Assembly: GCA_937898195.1 (NCBI GenBank) | Contig: CALEJD010000061.1 | Span: forward strand, 1 to 8,986 | Source: an uncultured Clostridia bacterium | GTDB taxonomy: Bacteria > Bacillota > Clostridia > Oscillospirales > Acutalibacteraceae | Length of the DNA stretch: 8,986 nt | Direction: 5' to 3' | Part shown: positions 6,307 to 8,986 of the stretch, piece after piece | Layout: each line of letters starts with the position of its first letter | How positions within the stretch are numbered: position 1 is the first letter of the stretch | Translations under genes and position numbers: made by a program | The notes under the pieces: model-generated | The model's input: the letters and a program-made list of their open reading frames with translations, nothing else | Database searches by the model: none | What the model was told of the DNA's origin: nothing

Positions 6307-7253
6307 TCAAGTTCTTCCTTTATAACTTTAAGTAATGCTGATTTAACTTCGTCAACTGGACAGTCAAAGTCACAACCTGCCGCAGCGTGATGACCACCAC
6401 CGCCGAAGTTAGCACAGATTTTTGCAGCATCATAAGGCTCAACAGTACGAAGCGAAACCTTATAACTGCCGTCGTGACGCTCACGAAGGGTAACCGCAAT
6501 TTTCACGCCTTCAATTTTTCGTGGGATTGCAGCGATACCATCACAATCAGATGCACTTGAGCCACTTTCTTCAATCATTTTTCGAGTAACCATCATAATT
6601 GCACATTTACCGTCAAAATGAGATTCGATAGAAGAAACAGCCATTTGTTCAAGTCTTAAATAGGACAAGGTTTTTGTCTCAAACATAAGACGGTTGATAA
6701 AGGTGTAATCGGCACCTTTTTCCATAACATCTGCCGCAATTCTATGAACTGTTGGTGTTGTGTTTGAGAACAAGAAACAACCTGTGTCAGTTGCAAGTCC
6801 TGTATAAACACAGTTTGCAATTTCTGGTGTAAATTCAATGCCCAATTCACAAACGATTTCATAGATAATTACTGCCGCCGCCGCTCTGTCTTCTAAAAGA
6901 AGATTTTCTGCATATTCGCGGTTTGAAAGGTGGTGGTCAATGCATAAAAACACATTATCACCATATTTTGCTTCAAAATCTTCACCTAAAAGCTTTTTAT
7001 CGGCAACGTCAACTGCAATGATTTTATCAAATTTAATTTCGTCGTTGCCTATGCCATCCCAAAGATAAGAATATTTTGGATGTATAGGGTCACCACAACG
7101 TACCATTGATTTTTTATTAAGTTTTGACAATGCACGGTGCAGTGCAAAAGCACTGCCCAAAGTGTCACCGTCGGGATTGCGATGTGTGAGAATAAGATAA
7201 TTATCATATTCTTTTAAAAGTGATACACACTCTTTTACATCAAGTCTATTCAT
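6303..7253 (-). CDS. nrnA: DHH/DHHA1 phosphoesterase, bifunctional oligoribonuclease / pAp phosphatase (NrnA family)
   Basis: 316 residues. In Firmicutes, NrnA degrades 2-5 nt RNAs (nanoRNA) and dephosphorylates 3',5'-pAp, replacing E. coli Orn and CysQ. The DHH domain carries the metal-binding motifs in order: HRNPDGD at 24-30, VDVAD at 81-85 (Asp82), the name-giving DHH at 106-108, and TDTG at 155-158 (Asp156). The DHHA1 domain has the substrate-binding glycine motif GGGGHHAAAG at 284-293. All predicted metal ligands are present. The start ATG 7253 lies 3 nt after the rbfA stop and has GAGGA 7 nt upstream. Placement between rbfA and truB is common in Clostridia. The family could also act on linear dinucleotides from c-di-GMP or c-di-AMP turnover; sequence alone does not separate these uses. 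Confidence 0.93.
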   Translation of the reverse strand: MNRLDVKECVSLLKEYDNYLILTHRNPDGDTLGSAFALHRALSKLNKKSMVRCGDPIHPKYSYLWDGIGNDEIKFDKIIAVDVADKKLLGEDFEAKYGDNVFLCIDHHLSNREYAENLLLEDRAAAAVIIYEIVCELGIEFTPEIANCVYTGLATDTGCFLFSNTTPTVHRIAADVMEKGADYTFINRLMFETKTLSYLRLEQMAVSSIESHFDGKCAIMMVTRKMIEESGSSASDCDGIAAIPRKIEGVKIAVTLRERHDGSYKVSLRTVEPYDAAKICANFGGGGHHAAAGCDFDCPVDEVKSALLKVIKEELE

Positions 7254-7256
7254 AAA

Positions 7257-7616
7257 TTATTCCTCGTCGTCAGCTAGTTTTGTGCTTTCGATTTTTTTGA
7301 ATATTTCCATACCGTGCTCAACTGAATCGTCTGCGATAAATTTAAGCTCGGGAGTTTTGCGAAGATGAAGCTTGCTACCAACTTCACGACGAATAAGACC
7401 TGTTGCAGATGTAAGCCCCTTAACTGCTTCTTTAGCATCTTGGATGCCACTCATTGAACTGACATAAACCTTTGCGTATGAAAGGTCAGAACTAACATCA
7501 ACACGAACAACAGTGAGAATTTTATCTCTCACTCTTGGGTCTTTGAGTTCGCGGATAATAGCAACTATTTCACGCTTGATATCTTCTGCAACTCTACCTG
7601 TTCTATATCCTGCCAT
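7257..7616 (-). CDS. rbfA: 30S ribosome-binding factor A
   Basis: 119 residues, usual length. RbfA binds the 30S subunit near the 5' end helix of 16S rRNA and helps late maturation, with a role in cold adaptation. It has a single KH-like domain. The N-terminal helix RVAEDIKREI (8-17), the KDPRV motif (25-29), the strands TVVRVDVSSDLSYAKVYVS (35-53) and RREVGSKLHLRKTPEL (75-90) are all recognisable. The C-terminus is a short acidic tail (DDEE). The start overlaps the infB stop by one base (TAATG). The nearest strong Shine-Dalgarno, GGAGG, is 13 nt upstream inside infB, which is long and suggests coupled re-initiation by ribosomes ending infB. Confidence 0.96.
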   Translation of the reverse strand: MAGYRTGRVAEDIKREIVAIIRELKDPRVRDKILTVVRVDVSSDLSYAKVYVSSMSGIQDAKEAVKGLTSATGLIRREVGSKLHLRKTPELKFIADDSVEHGMEIFKKIESTKLADDEE

Positions 7617-8986
7617 TAGTCTCTATATTCCTCCATAATGAAAGCTTCAAAAATGTCGCCTTCTTTAACGTCATTGAACTTGTTAAGACCAATACCACAT
7701 TCATAGCCTGAAGCTACTTCCTTAACGTCATCTTTAAATCTCTTAAGTGATGAGATTGAGTCTTCTGCAATAACAATACCGTCACGAACAACACGGATTT
7801 GTGCGTTTCGGGTCACTTTACCGTTCTGAACATAAGAACCTGCAACCATACCAACTGATGAGAGCTTGAACACGTTACGAACTTCGATACGACCAAGTAA
7901 TACTTCACGGAATTTAGGTGCAAGCATACCCTTCATAGCGTCTTCGATTTCTTCGATACAGTCATAAATGATACGATACATTCTCATATCAACACCGTCA
8001 CGCTCTGCAATTTCAGTAGCAACAGGGTCAGGACGAACGTTGAATCCAACGATAATAGCATTTGATGCACTTGCAAGCATAATATCTGATTCGCTTACTG
8101 CACCAACACCACCGTGGATAACCTTAACCTGAACTTCTTCGTTAGAAAGCTTTTCAAGGTTTTGCTTAACTGCTTCAACTGAACCCTGAACGTCTGCTTT
8201 AACAATAATGTTGAGAGTCTTGATTTTACCTGCATTGATTGATGAGAACAAGTTATCAAGAGTAACTTTTTGATACTGATTGAACTGTTCTTCCTTCTTT
8301 TCTTGCTTTCTCTGTTCAACAAGTTCACGAGCAAGTCTTTCGTCAGAAACTGCATTGAATACGTCACCTGACTGTGGAACTTCGTCAAGACCCATGATTT
8401 CAACAGGAACAGATGGGCCTGCTTCTTTGATTGAACGGTGCTTATCGTCAACCATAACGCGAACACGACCAACGGCAGTACCAGCAACAACAATGTCACC
8501 TGAATGAAGTGTACCGTTCTGAACAAGAAGTGTTGCAACAGGACCCTTACCTTTATCAAGACGAGCTTCAATAACAATACCTTTAGCCGCTCTGTTAGGG
8601 TTAGCCTTGAGTTCTCGCATTTCTGCTGTGAGAAGAACATTTTCAAGAAGTTTGTCAATGTTCATATGTGTCTTTGCAGAAACAGGAACACAGATAATGT
8701 CGCCGCCCCATTCTTCGGGAACAAGACCATGCTCTGTAAGCTGTTGCATAATCTTATCAACAGTTGTGCCTGGTTTATCCATTTTGTTGATAGCAACAAT
8801 AATGTCAACTTCAGCAGCTTTTGCGTGGTTAATAGCCTCAATAGTCTGTGGCATAATACCGTCGTCAGCAGCAACAACAAGAATAGCAACGTCAGTAGCC
8901 TTAGCACCACGAGCACGCATTGATGTGAAAGCTGCGTGACCAGGTGTGTCAAGGAATGTGATGTATTGACCGTTAAGGTTTACTCT
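7616..8986 (-). CDS. infB: Translation initiation factor IF-2, C-terminal 456 residues, 5' end outside window
   Basis: GTPase that places fMet-tRNA on the 30S subunit and promotes joining of the 50S subunit. The frame is open to the right edge, so the N-terminal region, the P-loop (G1) and G2 are not seen. In window residues: G3 DTPGH at 13-17, followed by the IF-2 signature AAFTSMRARGA, G4 NKMD at 67-70 and G5 SAK at 103-105. Beta-barrel domain II is at about 130-225, domain III with KADVQGSVEA at 263-272 and NVRPD near 316-320, and the C-terminal fMet-tRNA-binding barrel at about 355-456, ending in GYECGIGL and KEGDIFEAF. An internal Met at 8920 could be mistaken for a start but lies inside the G domain. 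It is the first visible gene of the minus-strand run; nusA, ylxR and ylxQ would be expected just beyond the right edge. Confidence 0.98.
   Translation of the reverse strand, partial: RVNLNGQYITFLDTPGHAAFTSMRARGAKATDVAILVVAADDGIMPQTIEAINHAKAAEVDIIVAINKMDKPGTTVDKIMQQLTEHGLVPEEWGGDIICVPVSAKTHMNIDKLLENVLLTAEMRELKANPNRAAKGIVIEARLDKGKGPVATLLVQNGTLHSGDIVVAGTAVGRVRVMVDDKHRSIKEAGPSVPVEIMGLDEVPQSGDVFNAVSDERLARELVEQRKQEKKEEQFNQYQKVTLDNLFSSINAGKIKTLNIIVKADVQGSVEAVKQNLEKLSNEEVQVKVIHGGVGAVSESDIMLASASNAIIVGFNVRPDPVATEIAERDGVDMRMYRIIYDCIEEIEDAMKGMLAPKFREVLLGRIEVRNVFKLSSVGMVAGSYVQNGKVTRNAQIRVVRDGIVIAEDSISSLKRFKDDVKEVASGYECGIGLNKFNDVKEGDIFEAFIMEEYRD

Noticed and set aside
8918..8920. Internal Met of infB as a start of a short IF-2
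   Set aside because: The frame is open to the window edge and encodes the G3 motif DTPGH just upstream, so the gene is cut by the window and is not a short form.
8662..8952. Leu-rich open frame antisense-shifted to infB, resembling a membrane peptide
   Set aside because: It overlaps the certain infB frame on the same strand in another register. The Leu/Thr-rich composition is what shifted reading of A/T-rich codons gives, and there is no start signal of its own.

Overview
The window is a low-GC bacterial chromosome segment, most likely from the Firmicutes, class Clostridia (Oscillospirales/Ruminococcaceae-like is my best guess). The reasons are the A/T-rich codon use, strong AGGAGG-type ribosome binding sites, TGn-extended -10 promoters, hairpin plus U-tract terminators, and the infB-rbfA-nrnA-truB-ribF gene order. 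TGA is used as a stop and Trp is TGG, so the standard bacterial code applies. No mobile element, CRISPR array, prophage gene or defence gene is visible.

Layout: (1) 1-1899, plus strand, is the 3' two thirds of valS (valyl-tRNA synthetase), open at the left edge. (2) 1900-2112 is an intergenic region with a bidirectional terminator, a minus-strand tRNA-Ala(GGC), and two back-to-back promoters with extended -10 elements, one for the tRNA and one for the next plus-strand gene. (3) 2113-3255, plus strand, is a monoglyceride-lipase-like alpha/beta hydrolase that starts at TTG. It carries Gly where the Ser nucleophile should be and ends in a Glu-rich tail. (4) 3261-3284 is a second bidirectional terminator, between convergent genes. 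(5) 3300-8986, minus strand, is one compact gene run read right to left: infB (open at the right edge), rbfA, nrnA, truB, ribF, then an iron-containing alcohol dehydrogenase.

How the genes relate: infB, rbfA and truB act in translation initiation, 30S maturation and tRNA pseudouridylation. nrnA clears very short RNAs and pAp, and ribF makes FMN and FAD. This is the conserved nusA-infB transcription/translation operon. Neighbouring genes from infB to ribF overlap or are separated by at most 3 nt, which suggests translational coupling. In Bacillus-type operons rpsO follows ribF. Here the alcohol dehydrogenase takes that place 27 nt after ribF, with a perfect RNA hairpin at the end of ribF and no U-tract terminator between them. 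valS and tRNA-Ala add to the translation theme but are separate transcription units.

Most of the window is ordinary housekeeping sequence and I do not see a new system in it. The points worth a second look are the hydrolase with its missing nucleophile and acidic repeat tail, the paired promoters with an inverted repeat across one -10 box, and the ribF-adh junction.
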